Of a stretch of DNA of 50,446 nucleotides, positions 35,086-45,323 are shown one piece after another (positions within the stretch are counted from its first letter, which is position 1; every line of letters begins with the position of its first letter). Origin of the DNA: Capniomyces stellatus (taxonomy: Eukaryota > Kickxellomycota > Harpellomycetes > Harpellales > Legeriomycetaceae); contig LUVW01000007.1 of the NCBI GenBank assembly GCA_001661515.1, positions 650,499 through 700,944 on the forward strand, written 5' to 3'. Under the pieces are notes generated by a model, which worked only from the letters and a program-made list of their open reading frames with translations, was not told where the DNA came from and did not search any database. Both the position numbers and the translations under genes were made by a program.

Positions 35086-37947
35086 ACCATTGTTATTTAT
35101 CCACCAATAATAAAGAAAATTAGCAGACAATCAAATAGCTCCGAAAAAATCAAAGAAAAAAAGATATCACTACTATAAAAACTGTAAAGTAGGAGCTTGG
35201 TGCAGCTGAAGATTAAAAGGTTAACAAAGCCAAAAGCCTATTACCCAAACCTCAAACCAAGCTTTCTTGGAAAATACACTGTCGGAGGACTCTATTCAAC
35301 CCCACCCCTTCCCCCAGTACAAGCTTAAGTCGGTTTATCACCTGAATCTGTTTAAATTGCAAAATAAGTTGCGTTGCACAAAGCTACACAACCAGTTATC
35401 CAGGTTACACTAATTATATACAACTGTTGGTATATTAAACTTTAGTACTTTGGTTTGAAAACAAGAATGGCAAGCCATCCACATAGATCATCTCGTAGTC
35501 TGATTCGCATAGATATTTATTTTATTCTTCCTAAAAGACCACGGATTTAACTGGCCTTTAGCTCAAGCAGAGCGGCACCTAATGTCTGTGAAAGTTTAAT
35601 GCTGAATTAATGGATGTAACAATCACAACTTTCCTCATCGATAATTTCTTGACTAGGCTGATTAAACTGATTAAAATGGTAAGCGATCTTTTCTTTAATA
35701 CGTTTATATCACAGCACGCTAAAATTCGACCAATAATAAGCGTTGTTATATCATCGACTTTTGGGCATGGTATTATATATGTGAACAAACTATAGGAATA
35801 TCAGTGTTTAGACTCAGCTAAATGAGTAGTATAAGCAATAAACAGGCGTGGAAAAGATTGAGAATATAGTCATTTAAAATGCTGCGATTCAAAAGCAGCA
35901 CCTTTGTCATTCGATGGAGAAGCTTTGACCAATCAGTCCATAATAGTAGGGAATCTAAAAACAACAGGCAGCTTTCAATTAATATATCCCATAAGCATCA
36001 AAGCATCTACAATTTAAGAGAAGTGTAGACTCAGTTGTGTCATTCCAGAAACAATTCAGTCTACCCAAGTACATGACTTTGTTTCAGCACACATTTATAT
36101 CAACGAATACAAAACTAAAAAGAATAGCCGAACCAACAGTGTCAACACATAAACCACTGATTTAAAATCAATCGACAATAAAAGTCTTCAAATGCGAATT
36201 GGTGTTGTAACTCTATGCTTAGTCAATTTGGTATAGTTTAATAGGCCGGTTCGACGTAATGTGACGATTTTTTGCCCTACAGTCATCATGAGAAATCTTT
36301 GTTTCAAACTAACACAAAAGATCTTTATAACACAAACTGCCCAGATCAGCTTTTTTTTTCTCTTCATAAACTTTAAATACCTTCTTCAATGCTGATGATG
36401 TGGCCAAAAATAAAACAAACAACCTTTTAGCGTGTTATTGAAGTGGCAGGAGAATCTCAATATCAATAGCCCTAATTTTAAACATTTTAGAAAGCACCAA
36501 CAGCACGAACTAAGAACACATAAACATTGTTTAGCCCCAGTGAGCTGTATCAACGCACCAATGCTGTGTGTGTACTTACGCCAAAAAAAAAAAAGTAAGG
36601 TGCTGTGAAAGTACTATCAAGTAAACCAAAAAGACAAGCACAGTATATATGTTTACACGGACTTAGCTTTTTGGACGCATTAAAAAGCGATACAAAGACT
36701 GTAGTATGGTTCATTGGATGTACAATCCCCTTTATAATTACCAAGCACAATATTTTAAATCAGCCACTCTTTCATGCCTGAACAAATGATCAAGCTTCCA
36801 AGAAGTTTGCGCAATGAACCGCTAAAACTGGCTTCAAATGAAATAGCACGCACTAGTGTACACATGCACATAAACTTACCACCTTGCCTATACGCATTAC
36901 TTGTATAAACTATACATATCATCAATAATGGCAATAGTCGCTTTAAAAGTGGTAATAAAAGCAACATCTTTGATCTTAGTATAGTAATAATAACAAAAAT
37001 ATGCCTTGGATTGATACACATTCACAGTGTGCTTATTTATTCTACTTTATTGATTTTAGAGTTTATTAGCATATCATATACATATAATCATGTGTAAACC
37101 AAAAAATATAGAAACGCAGTCGTATATGCGGGTGTGAAAAAAGAATTGTGACCAAGGCAGAGCTAAGCAATGTTAAACACAAGAACGTGTTGTCAATCGC
37201 GGTGTCTAGTTATCACATAGTTAAGGTTGGAAAGTAAAATATATTAGGCTTTATCACTTGTTAGCACTCAATATCTTGGTTCAATATCGTTATATCAGTG
37301 AGAAGATTGATTCAACAACTGTAAAGCCTACCAATATACTCTTATAATACACTTGATAGAACGAAGGTTCTATTGCAATGTAATCTAAGATCAATAAATG
37401 GGCTATACGTGTTGCTATTTTTATCGATACTTTTTTTTCTTTCATCATTTATAATATTTTAAGAATTAGAAAAATGCTCACCTACAATATACTACAAAAC
37501 TTTATGACGCAAAGATGGTGTACAATGAATAGCAAAGCCGAGCTGTAGATTGAGGATGGCTTTTGCTCTATAAATATGGAATAAGGATAAGATTCTTGAA
37601 AATAGAAACGTTACTAGATCTGTTGTGCTTATTTTTTTAATTTTTTTCTTGAAATCTGTGAGCTTATTTTTCGCTGTTGATTATATTTTTGTTTTTAATT
37701 GATTTTTTATTGATTTTTTTGAATGAGGTAAATACTGGAGACAGAATTTGGGGAATCGCAAGTTAAAAAAAAAAGTGCCGGGGGAGAAAGGTGATTTATT
37801 AGTTCAGTTTAAAGCAAAGTAACGATAAGGTTATTATTACAAATTTTGGCTTGTATTTTTTTTTTTAAAAAAAAACTTTGTACATAAAACAACGACGCTT
37901 ATCCATTTTAAATTCATCGTTTTTATCCTAAATTTAGCTGTTCAAAA

Positions 37948-39042
37948 ATGCTTAGATCAATGAATAGAGTAAGCGGCTTTAATATTTTAAATTATCAGTG
38001 ATGTAAAGGAACACACTACCTATACATTATACGTTGCCAAGCCTATAAGATTGAAGGACGCCTGTCAATAAGATACCTGACAAGTAAAATGCTTATAACT
38101 GTGACTCTTGTTGCTTCTTATTTTAATATTGGCATTAAGAAGGAATAGGCTGTTCCTAGCCATACCTCAAATGCACTTTCTTTTTTTACTATTTTAAAAA
38201 AAAATATGCTACAATCTATTCCATTAAATAACAATAGGTTTTTCTGAGTTCAAAGCGAGCTTTGAATGTAAATGTTTTACACAAAAATCCATTTTTAAGT
38301 GCACACGGGTCTACCCGCCTGTTGAGCGACAAAACGAGAGCCGAAATTGAGAACGTAAGCTGTTATGTTATGTTGCCATTTTTATGCTAAGCAACGATTA
38401 AATTTATATATTGGTACTGGGCCATCAAGAACAACGTTTAGATCACATTGGCAAGAAAAGATACGAGTTATCAACATGTCTCTAAAGAACACAATATGTA
38501 TAAATTTGGTTATTCTAGTCCATTAAAAAATCACCAGTGACTGTCTTCATGAAAGGGACTCCCGAGGAGCCACAAGTAAGTTACAGACATATACTCTGCC
38601 GTTTTGTTGCTGTTTTGTATCAGCTTGAATTAGCAAGCTAAATCAAAGACATTTTTGGGTTTAAACTAGTGTGGATTTAGCAGAGCAGTAATACAGATAT
38701 TGGAGGCAAATGGGGTAGAAAATATGCTGGGTGTAAATTGTTTGGCTGATCCCGAATTGCGACAAGGAATCAAAGAATTCTCGTAAGGCTTATAAATCAA
38801 AGAGCTTGTTCCACGCAAAAGCAATGTTTGTAGTACAATTTGTTTATTCTTATAGTAGTTATGGTATACTAACAACTAAAAACATTATCATAATATAACA
38901 TCATAGTAAATGGCCAACTATCCCACAAGTTTACATCAATGGCGAGTTTGTTGGCGGGTGCGATATTTTACTGGATATGCATAAGTCTGGGGGCCTAGAA
39001 GAGCTTTTGGTCAAAGAGGGCGTTATAAAACCAGAGGAATGA
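37948..39042 (+). CDS. GRX5: Monothiol glutaredoxin GRX5 (multi-exon)
   Basis: Mitochondrial CGFS-type glutaredoxin that carries [2Fe-2S] clusters from the Isu scaffold to targets. Four exons join cleanly in phase: 38300-38354, 38519-38575, 38670-38782, 38907-39042. They read [72 protein letters not shown] and [20 protein letters not shown], then [15 protein letters not shown] and TGA. The active site is CGFS; the [14 protein letters not shown] and GGCD motifs are all intact. The presequence exon(s) are unresolved: a likely first exon is 37948-37968 (MLRSMNR then GTAAGC), and a possible second encodes [11 protein letters not shown] at about 38050-38083, but its phase does not meet the 38300 exon. 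The antisense frame at 38666-38875 is a shadow. The gene converges on the ABC1 kinase. Confidence 0.92.
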
Positions 39043-39419
39043 GAGGGTCTTTTGGTATGTAGAATCAACCAAGTGGCCTAAAATCCGAATAGATTGTTGG
39101 CTCAGATTAAGCAAATTCCCTATATTCCGAGTCTTTATTTTAATTTATTTTAAATGTTATATTTCTTTTTATTCGCTTTGTTTAAGCCATTACAAAATAA
39201 ACAAAGACCACAATTCCCGATGTTTAAGCTTAGTAGTTGTGTTTGTATAATAGCACAACCCAAACCAACCAACCTTGGGCTATCAATGATTCAGTTTCAA
39301 GCCCTATTTAAGCAACAAGTTAAATTAACCAAACTGCAACCAAACTGCAACCAAATTGTAACCAAACTGTAACCATAGCCGTTGGCTTTATAAGGGTTTA
39401 AGTACTGTTGTGCGCTATT
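39043..39419. other. Convergent gap between GRX5 and the ABC1 kinase
   Basis: AT-rich, 377 bp; includes the 11-bp repeats at 39327-39374. A 72-codon plus frame here is not supported. Confidence 0.5.
39327..39374. repeat. 11-bp tandem repeat (AACCAAACTGC)
   Basis: Four copies, the first two identical and the others differing by one or two bases, 46 bp past the kinase stop (in its 3' flank on the minus strand). Confidence 0.9.
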
Positions 39420-42329
39420 CTAGAAAAGAAAAGAAATAACTGAAGAAAACTGTCCAAAGAACTCGTAGTCATCTGCGCCCCAGTTACTCACTCTATCAAA
39501 ATACTCTCTTGCTTCGATATACGCCCAGAGCTTCAGCAAATCCAGTCCGACGACTTTTTCAATTTTTTCAAGATCGTATTCGTGCGACGATTGTGCGTCA
39601 TTTGCTGTGTTATTGTCGTTTTTTTGGCCATGCCTAGTGGATATGCCTCGTTTAGACGAAAGCAAGCGTAGCTGTGCCTCGTGGCGGAAGAAATCGCGCA
39701 GAATCGGCAAAGACGCCCTTAAAATATCCAATTCAGGGTCCAATTTATGCCCAATACCTTCAACAACCAACACAGCGACCGAGATGTTGACAAAGTTAGG
39801 ATCAAGCTTGACACGATGCTGGCGGACATTATCAAGAGTTTGGGCCAGTATGTCTGAGGCACTAAACTTCCCTAAACTTAAAGAAGATTCGCGAATTTGG
39901 TTGACAAGAAGTTCTATTTTCTTAGCAAAGGCTTCCGGTTCAACCACACATTCAGGTGTCCGACACCGTTCTACCATCAAAGACCCAGCACGGTTTCCAT
40001 CAAACGAGCAAACAGCATCAAATAGGTCCAAAAAGTTTTTTCTGCATTCACCATCCAACACTGTAACCAGTCCGCAGTCCAAGTACACTAAATCGGGTCT
40101 ATATCCAAGAATATAAAGCTGGTTGAGGTAGTCCAACAGCTCTGGCTTGTTGTTAGAGAGCTCAATTATTGTTCTATTGGCTTCTGACTCCGAGGGAAGA
40201 TTTTCCTGGTCAATAAGTTTGTATTTGGTTATCGCTGGCCCGTCATCTTTGTTGTTTCGGGCAGAATGGCGAGATCTGGGGCTGATTTTCCGTAATTGCT
40301 TGGTGAACAATCCTAGAGTTTGGGGCAATGGTGGAGGAGGAACAAATGATAGTAGAATGTTTCCTGGATGCAAATCTGCATGAGTAAAGTTGTCCCAGAT
40401 AATCATTCGCATAAACGAGTCAAGCCCCGACGACGCTATTATCTTGTTGAATGCATTTCCAGAGTTGTTCAAGATAACATTCATAGGAACGCCATCAGAA
40501 AATGTTTCTACAAGCACTCTGCCGCTTGAGAAGGGAATAATCGGCTGAGGAAACTTTATATTGCCTCTTTTTGAAAAGCAAGACGAGAAATTTAGCAGAT
40601 TTGATGCCTCCACCCTCAGGTCCAATTGAATTTTCATCATTTCCCCAAACACCAACACTTCTTCAGGCAAAGATAGCCACTTTATTGTAGGAATCCTGGT
40701 TATCAACTCAGCAAAGAATGCCATTATCTTCAAGTCCCTATTAATCAGTTTGTCAGACCTAGGGTGGAGAACCTTGATAGCCACTTCTCGGCTTTTCAAA
40801 AGCGAGTCTCTTAGCCGGTTTTGCTCAGCTTCATCCCAATGACATGACTTTCCTGTATTCAACTTTAGCTTTACAGTTCCCACATTTCTTTCTACTAAAT
40901 CCCCTTGGTTTGCCCCGCTAGTGCCGCCCGGTTTGTTGGAATCTACATAGTCGCTATCCTTACTGCTTCTGTCCCCCGCCGCCATTGGGTAGGCTGATAT
41001 CGATCCAGCTGAAACGAACTTGGTCTTGTCAAATCCTGCTTCAGAGCTTATTGCTCCATCTTCTCCATCGCCAACAAAGCTGCAGTATTTGCTAGACTCT
41101 TGCAAAATATAATCAACGGCAGACTCGCGAAGCTTGGCCTTGTGCACCTGCGCAATTGCTCCAACACCCAGTGGGGTTTCTTCAATCCATTCAAAAATAT
41201 CTTCTATGTTCCTGCCATTGTAGGCTAGCTGAAGGCATTTTTTTGTGTAGCCAAATTTATGTGGTTTACTCTTCGAATGAAGCTGACTCAGCTCAATACA
41301 GAATTGTCTTGGAAATATGTCCGAGCGAGTGGCTGCCCATTGCGATAGCTTTACAAACGTAGGCCCAGCATATTTCATCTGGTTGGCAAAAAACCAATAC
41401 CACCACAGCTTTCCCTTTCTTTCCCCGTCTCTATTCGTATCCACCTCCCCGAGCAGCACAACAGGGTAAAGTATAATAAGCGGAATGAAAATGGTTATCA
41501 ATTGTCCAAATCTCACAAAAACCATTATCGGCTCTCTAATATAGTAATTATACTCTTTAAATACAGCTCTACCGAAGCTTTGGACATTCTTAACCAAGGA
41601 AATAACCCCTACTTTAACCCCTTCCTTAAAAATATACAAATAGTACATGTGAGTTGGTAAATAATCCGGTTTGCAAACTGTATCGACATTTCCCGCTCCA
41701 TCGTGCTTGAATTCATCTTTTGATTGTCCTTTACTGACACCTGAAATCGATACTGTATCCTTAAAACAAGGCGTGTCCGATTGATGTGCTTGATATTCCG
41801 AATCACAAAACACACCTCGGCCTTTAATATACAAAGCCACTGCCTCCAATTTAAAAATATCTACTGACTTTTGTAATAGCCGATATCCAACTGCATCGCT
41901 ATTGTCGCTATAGATAATTCCTGCTGCAAGAACACCTCCAAGTAATAAAGATATATAAACTGCTGCTTTTTTATTTTCCTTGAACTTAAAGTACAATTTG
42001 AGGGTATTATTGGCTTGATCGGTAGTACTCAGATGCCTCTTTACTGGGTTTGCGTATGAACGTCCGGTCGAGTTTTTCTTGCAAAAACTTGGTTTTTTTG
42101 GCCAACCATATGTAGCTATATCCTCACCGTATTTTTCGTTTGAAAGTCCGCTATTGCTACTCAGTCTATATTTACCAAAAATGCTTTCTTTTGCTTTTGT
42201 AGAAAATGGCTGCAATTTAAATTGTTTACTTTGGCATAGGGGCAGTCTTATCTTAGAAAATTCGTTTTTAGTTGGCTTCAGCAAACACAGAAAGCTATTA
42301 ATTTTTCGAATTTTAATACTTTGACTCAT
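39420..42329 (-). CDS. CQD1: ABC1/ADCK2-Cqd1-type atypical kinase, mitochondrial
   Basis: UbiB/ABC1 atypical kinase of the ADCK2/Cqd1 branch, linked in yeast to coenzyme Q distribution and mitochondrial membranes. Single exon, 969 aa. Residues 1-100 are basic and Ser-rich, like a presequence. Hydrophobic segments lie at about 122-140 (AAVYISLLLGGVLAAGIIY) and 268-292. The family KxGQ motif is KLSQ here (FVKLSQWAATRSDIFP, about 326), with Ser for Gly. PLGVGAIAQVHKAKL is the Ala-rich nucleotide loop, REVAIKVLHP (about 515) the lysine strand, HADLHPGNILLSF (about 648) the catalytic loop and LVYLDCGLVTVLD (about 750) the metal-binding Asp. Poorly conserved inserts of about 80-90 residues separate the Ala loop from VAIK, and the catalytic loop from DCG. 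QFCIELSQLHSKSKPH supports the ADCK2/Cqd1 branch rather than Coq8. Confidence 0.87.
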   Translation of the reverse strand: MSQSIKIRKINSFLCLLKPTKNEFSKIRLPLCQSKQFKLQPFSTKAKESIFGKYRLSSNSGLSNEKYGEDIATYGWPKKPSFCKKNSTGRSYANPVKRHLSTTDQANNTLKLYFKFKENKKAAVYISLLLGGVLAAGIIYSDNSDAVGYRLLQKSVDIFKLEAVALYIKGRGVFCDSEYQAHQSDTPCFKDTVSISGVSKGQSKDEFKHDGAGNVDTVCKPDYLPTHMYYLYIFKEGVKVGVISLVKNVQSFGRAVFKEYNYYIREPIMVFVRFGQLITIFIPLIILYPVVLLGEVDTNRDGERKGKLWWYWFFANQMKYAGPTFVKLSQWAATRSDIFPRQFCIELSQLHSKSKPHKFGYTKKCLQLAYNGRNIEDIFEWIEETPLGVGAIAQVHKAKLRESAVDYILQESSKYCSFVGDGEDGAISSEAGFDKTKFVSAGSISAYPMAAGDRSSKDSDYVDSNKPGGTSGANQGDLVERNVGTVKLKLNTGKSCHWDEAEQNRLRDSLLKSREVAIKVLHPRSDKLINRDLKIMAFFAELITRIPTIKWLSLPEEVLVFGEMMKIQLDLRVEASNLLNFSSCFSKRGNIKFPQPIIPFSSGRVLVETFSDGVPMNVILNNSGNAFNKIIASSGLDSFMRMIIWDNFTHADLHPGNILLSFVPPPPLPQTLGLFTKQLRKISPRSRHSARNNKDDGPAITKYKLIDQENLPSESEANRTIIELSNNKPELLDYLNQLYILGYRPDLVYLDCGLVTVLDGECRKNFLDLFDAVCSFDGNRAGSLMVERCRTPECVVEPEAFAKKIELLVNQIRESSLSLGKFSASDILAQTLDNVRQHRVKLDPNFVNISVAVLVVEGIGHKLDPELDILRASLPILRDFFRHEAQLRLLSSKRGISTRHGQKNDNNTANDAQSSHEYDLEKIEKVVGLDLLKLWAYIEAREYFDRVSNWGADDYEFFGQFSSVISFLF

Positions 42330-43598
42330 TTTTGTTACATTGGTGCTATGTGGAACTTTTTTTTTGTTAGGTTTACTGTTACTTGTTGTTGTTACTTGTT
42401 GTTGTTACTTGTTGTTGTTACTTGTTGTTGTTACTTGTTGTTGTTACTTGGTGTTGTTACTTGGTAACAATTCTACTGCGTGTATTAATTGCGATTGATA
42501 ACTATAACATATAAAATATAATAAATCTAGATACTACAGAGGCCCAAACACTAAAACTGGTACTTGATTTAAAGGAGCCAACTGGGAGTTTGAAGTCCGA
42601 AGTTGTTGATAACACGTGTAAATTCTAGTTTACTTTTTATTTTACCCATGTGAATTTAATTGATAAGAATACACCAATGTTCTTTGTTTAAAAATCTGCT
42701 GTTTATTTAAATATAAAATAAAAGCTGCTATGAATATGACGCAGTAGTTCAATTATTTGATTCTCATTTTGATTGTAGATTTTCTATAGCGAGCTGATTC
42801 ATAAACAATAGTCAAAAGCACCAAGAGTTAGTTCAACAATTTAACTACAAGCGGCTTTTGATCAAATCCAATCACTGCTGAGTCGACTATTGGCTAGCCC
42901 AAAACGTTTATTTTATTTTTATTTTTATTTTTTTTCCAAAACGTTTATTGTTTGCACATTATTACCTTTTTTTTTGTCTTTACTAGTATATTATTGGTCA
43001 ATAGCTAAACAGGCCACCAAGCTTGACTCCAATTAAGGACGTTTTGTCTTCAAGTCGCTTAGTAGATGTAAGATAGTTAATGAGGGAGACGGGACTGTGC
43101 CATTGGAAATCTATTTTATGCATATATTATTCCCATATTCCAACTATGGTTATCCCTGTTATTATAGATAAAACAGGCCTAGGATGCCAAACATAAGTCA
43201 GTTTAGTTCTAAAAACAAAAATCGACTCATCTCAAGCTCTTTAAAACAGAAATAGCGGGCTACGAAAAGTCACTAAGGCAAGAAAAAGAGAAAGAGAAAG
43301 AAAAGGAGAGAGAGAAAAAAAAGAAAAAGAGAAAGAGTGTGTGGGTGTGAGAGTGAGAGTGAGCGTGGGGAATATGTTGTGTTAAAAGTTAAACTGTGGT
43401 AGTTGATGCCAACATAATTTGTCCAGATCTAGGAAGAACATAAAGTATTGTATATTATGCTTTATAGCATCGGTGGTATTTAATATTCTTATTTAATAAT
43501 GAACATAAAAGAAAAAGTACTCATTATGTATTTTAGAGTATAAACATAGAATCAACCAAATGGCGTTTGCATACTGAGCGCTGTCCTGAACTGCAACC
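42330..43598. other. Gap upstream of the ABC1 kinase
   Basis: 1.27 kb. It holds the 13-bp repeat at 42379-42464, T tracts at about 42910-42980 and a purine-rich GAGAAA tract at about 43278-43378. No gene seen. Confidence 0.5.
42379..42464. repeat. 13-bp tandem repeat in the ABC1-kinase leader
   Basis: Unit TTACTTGTTGTTG, five identical copies, a sixth with one change and a partial seventh. It starts 50 bp from the kinase ATG; on the transcript strand it reads CAACAACAAGTAA. Confidence 0.92.
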
Positions 43599-44057
43599 CT
43601 ATTTCGAAAGCTTTTTAGCCGTCTCAAATTCACTGGCGTCCATGGTCTATATGGTTGTAACTTTTTCAAATTAATAATCTAGATACCTTTTCAGTAAATT
43701 ATCAAGGAGTCGAGGTCAAGGTCAAGGCAACTTTATCATTTATTTTTCTTTTCACGAAAGTAATTACCTTGAGTTTATGGAACGATCCAGCTTGTGGGGA
43801 AGCATCAGATAGATCATACTCAGTATCCTGGGTTCCCCAGTTGTGCCCCCCTCCGCCGTTCTTCTTCACAAGACCACGGCAGTCTCCACCTTGCCTACAA
43901 ATGGTTTAATGTTGGCTTCGTTATTCACAAAAATAAAATATAAATCGATAGCAACGGTGATATTTGTTATAGGAAAAAAAACATTGAAATTGCGTACATA
44001 CCTGGTGACATGGCGGTCTGTGTTAGTGCTAGCAACTCTTTGAGGCTTCAATACCAT
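43599..44057 (-). CDS. Short SERBP1/HABP4-motif protein (three exons)
   Basis: Predicted 76-aa protein from exons 44057-44002, 43894-43768 and 43646-43599, with GT-AG introns of 107 and 121 bp, all in phase. It begins MVLKPQRVASTNTDRHVTRQ. The core GLVKKNGGGGHNWGTQDTEY is the hyaluronan/mRNA-binding (SERBP1/HABP4/Stm1-like) signature of a G-rich stretch followed by HNWGT and acidic residues. Members bind RNA or ribosomes; short fungal versions hold little beyond this motif. The last exon (TMDASEFETAKKLSK) is inferred from phase and composition. If exon 2 instead reads through, the protein ends 22 residues after HKLK. Open frames on either strand here that do not follow these splice sites are shadows. 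No long frame reveals this gene. Confidence 0.72.
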
Positions 44058-45323
44058 TTTTTTTAAATAGAAGATTATTGTTTTGTTTAGCTGCTTAATA
44101 TCGAGTTTTTTAAAAAAAAATGTTAGTACAGTCAATTTAGTATAGTTACAGAGATATGTAGTTTATCTTAATAAGAGAGAAGTTTTGTATTTTATTTGAA
44201 CTGGTGCTTGTGACTTTTATACCACAGGAATTTTCGAATATTTCAGCAAGTTTGTTCTTTTTAAGTCAGCGTTGAGGTTGAGAATCAATGAAGCAACATT
44301 TACCTTCATAGCTTTGATGCCTTAATAATGTCCCACATGACTTACTTTAAGCATTCACCTGATTTGCATCTCAAGCCCGTTTTGTTAATAATTCTGCCAA
44401 TAAAAACAGCTAATTGGAACCAGAAGTTTCATCAAATGAAGCAGGTAATTCTTAAATTAAAATCGTCAGGCTCTGTTTGTAGCCAACAGTTATATTAATA
44501 GTGTTCAAAATTAGCGTTTGAGGAGTAGCCAAATATTTGCCTTTTACTATAAGACACCAAACATTACCCAAACATTACCAAAAATAGATCCAGGAAGGCC
44601 CATTCCGAGTTGTCCTAAAATAACTTTAGGCGGAATGTAACTATGATTACACTGCATCAAAGCGTTGAATGTGTTGTTCTGAACAAATAAACAGATACAA
44701 AGTGTTCTCAAACACCGTTTGTTTCAATGAAAAATAACGGCAAAAAACGTCAACTACTAAACTACTAAACTACTAAATAACTAAATAGCTAACCGGGCTA
44801 GTAAGCTTAAGTGTTAAACATACATGCTTCACGTTGGTTTTCAGCCTAGTGACACATTTTTTTAATTTTTCTATTGAAAATTTAGTGACACTTTTTTTAC
44901 ATTCCTTGATTTTTTTTTACACGCTGAAATTACATTCTTCGACTTTGATCATATTTTTTATTGTTTGAATCGGAATTAAATACAGTTCAATTTCAATAAA
45001 AAAATAATCGTTAGCTATTGTGCTGTTTTTTTATAGCCGTTTTTTCTTTTCATTATAATTGAAATTTAGTTGATTTTTCTTTTTTTTTCTTTATTTTGCA
45101 TTTTTTTCATTACTTTTTTTTTAATGCTTGATAAAATGAATAAAAAAAGCTTAACAAAGGGAACTTGACTGTCAAAGGAGTTGAATGTATTTAGATTTAT
45201 ATTATAGACATCTATAGTAGCTTTTTTAATACACTTATTAGACTTAAATATTTAAAAACAGTATTAATCAAAGGGATCATACATGTATACATTTATTTTC
45301 AGGTGATTTAGCAATAGTTTCAA
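44058..45323. other. Divergent gap before the F-box gene
   Basis: 1.27 kb, very AT-rich near 44850-45150 with long T tracts. Possible short minus-strand spliced pieces near 44350-44400 are not convincing. Promoters of both flanking genes should lie here. Confidence 0.5.

Larger units (their letters stand above)
32774..37947. other. Large repeat-bearing gene-poor region
   Basis: About 5.2 kb without a recognised gene, the largest gap here. It contains the tandem repeats at 33383-33486 and 34971-35085. A 49-codon ATG frame at 35879-36028 (+) with presequence-like composition is treated as a finding. Other frames (34047-34373 +, 35579-35788 -, 36550-37021 -) have no coding character. Confidence 0.5.

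Noticed and set aside
36235..36290. GGTTCGACG followed by a T run, like a tRNA B box and terminator
   Set aside because: No paired T stem, D arm or acceptor stem around it.
38666..38875. 69-codon minus frame
   Set aside because: Antisense to the CGFS-containing exon of GRX5.
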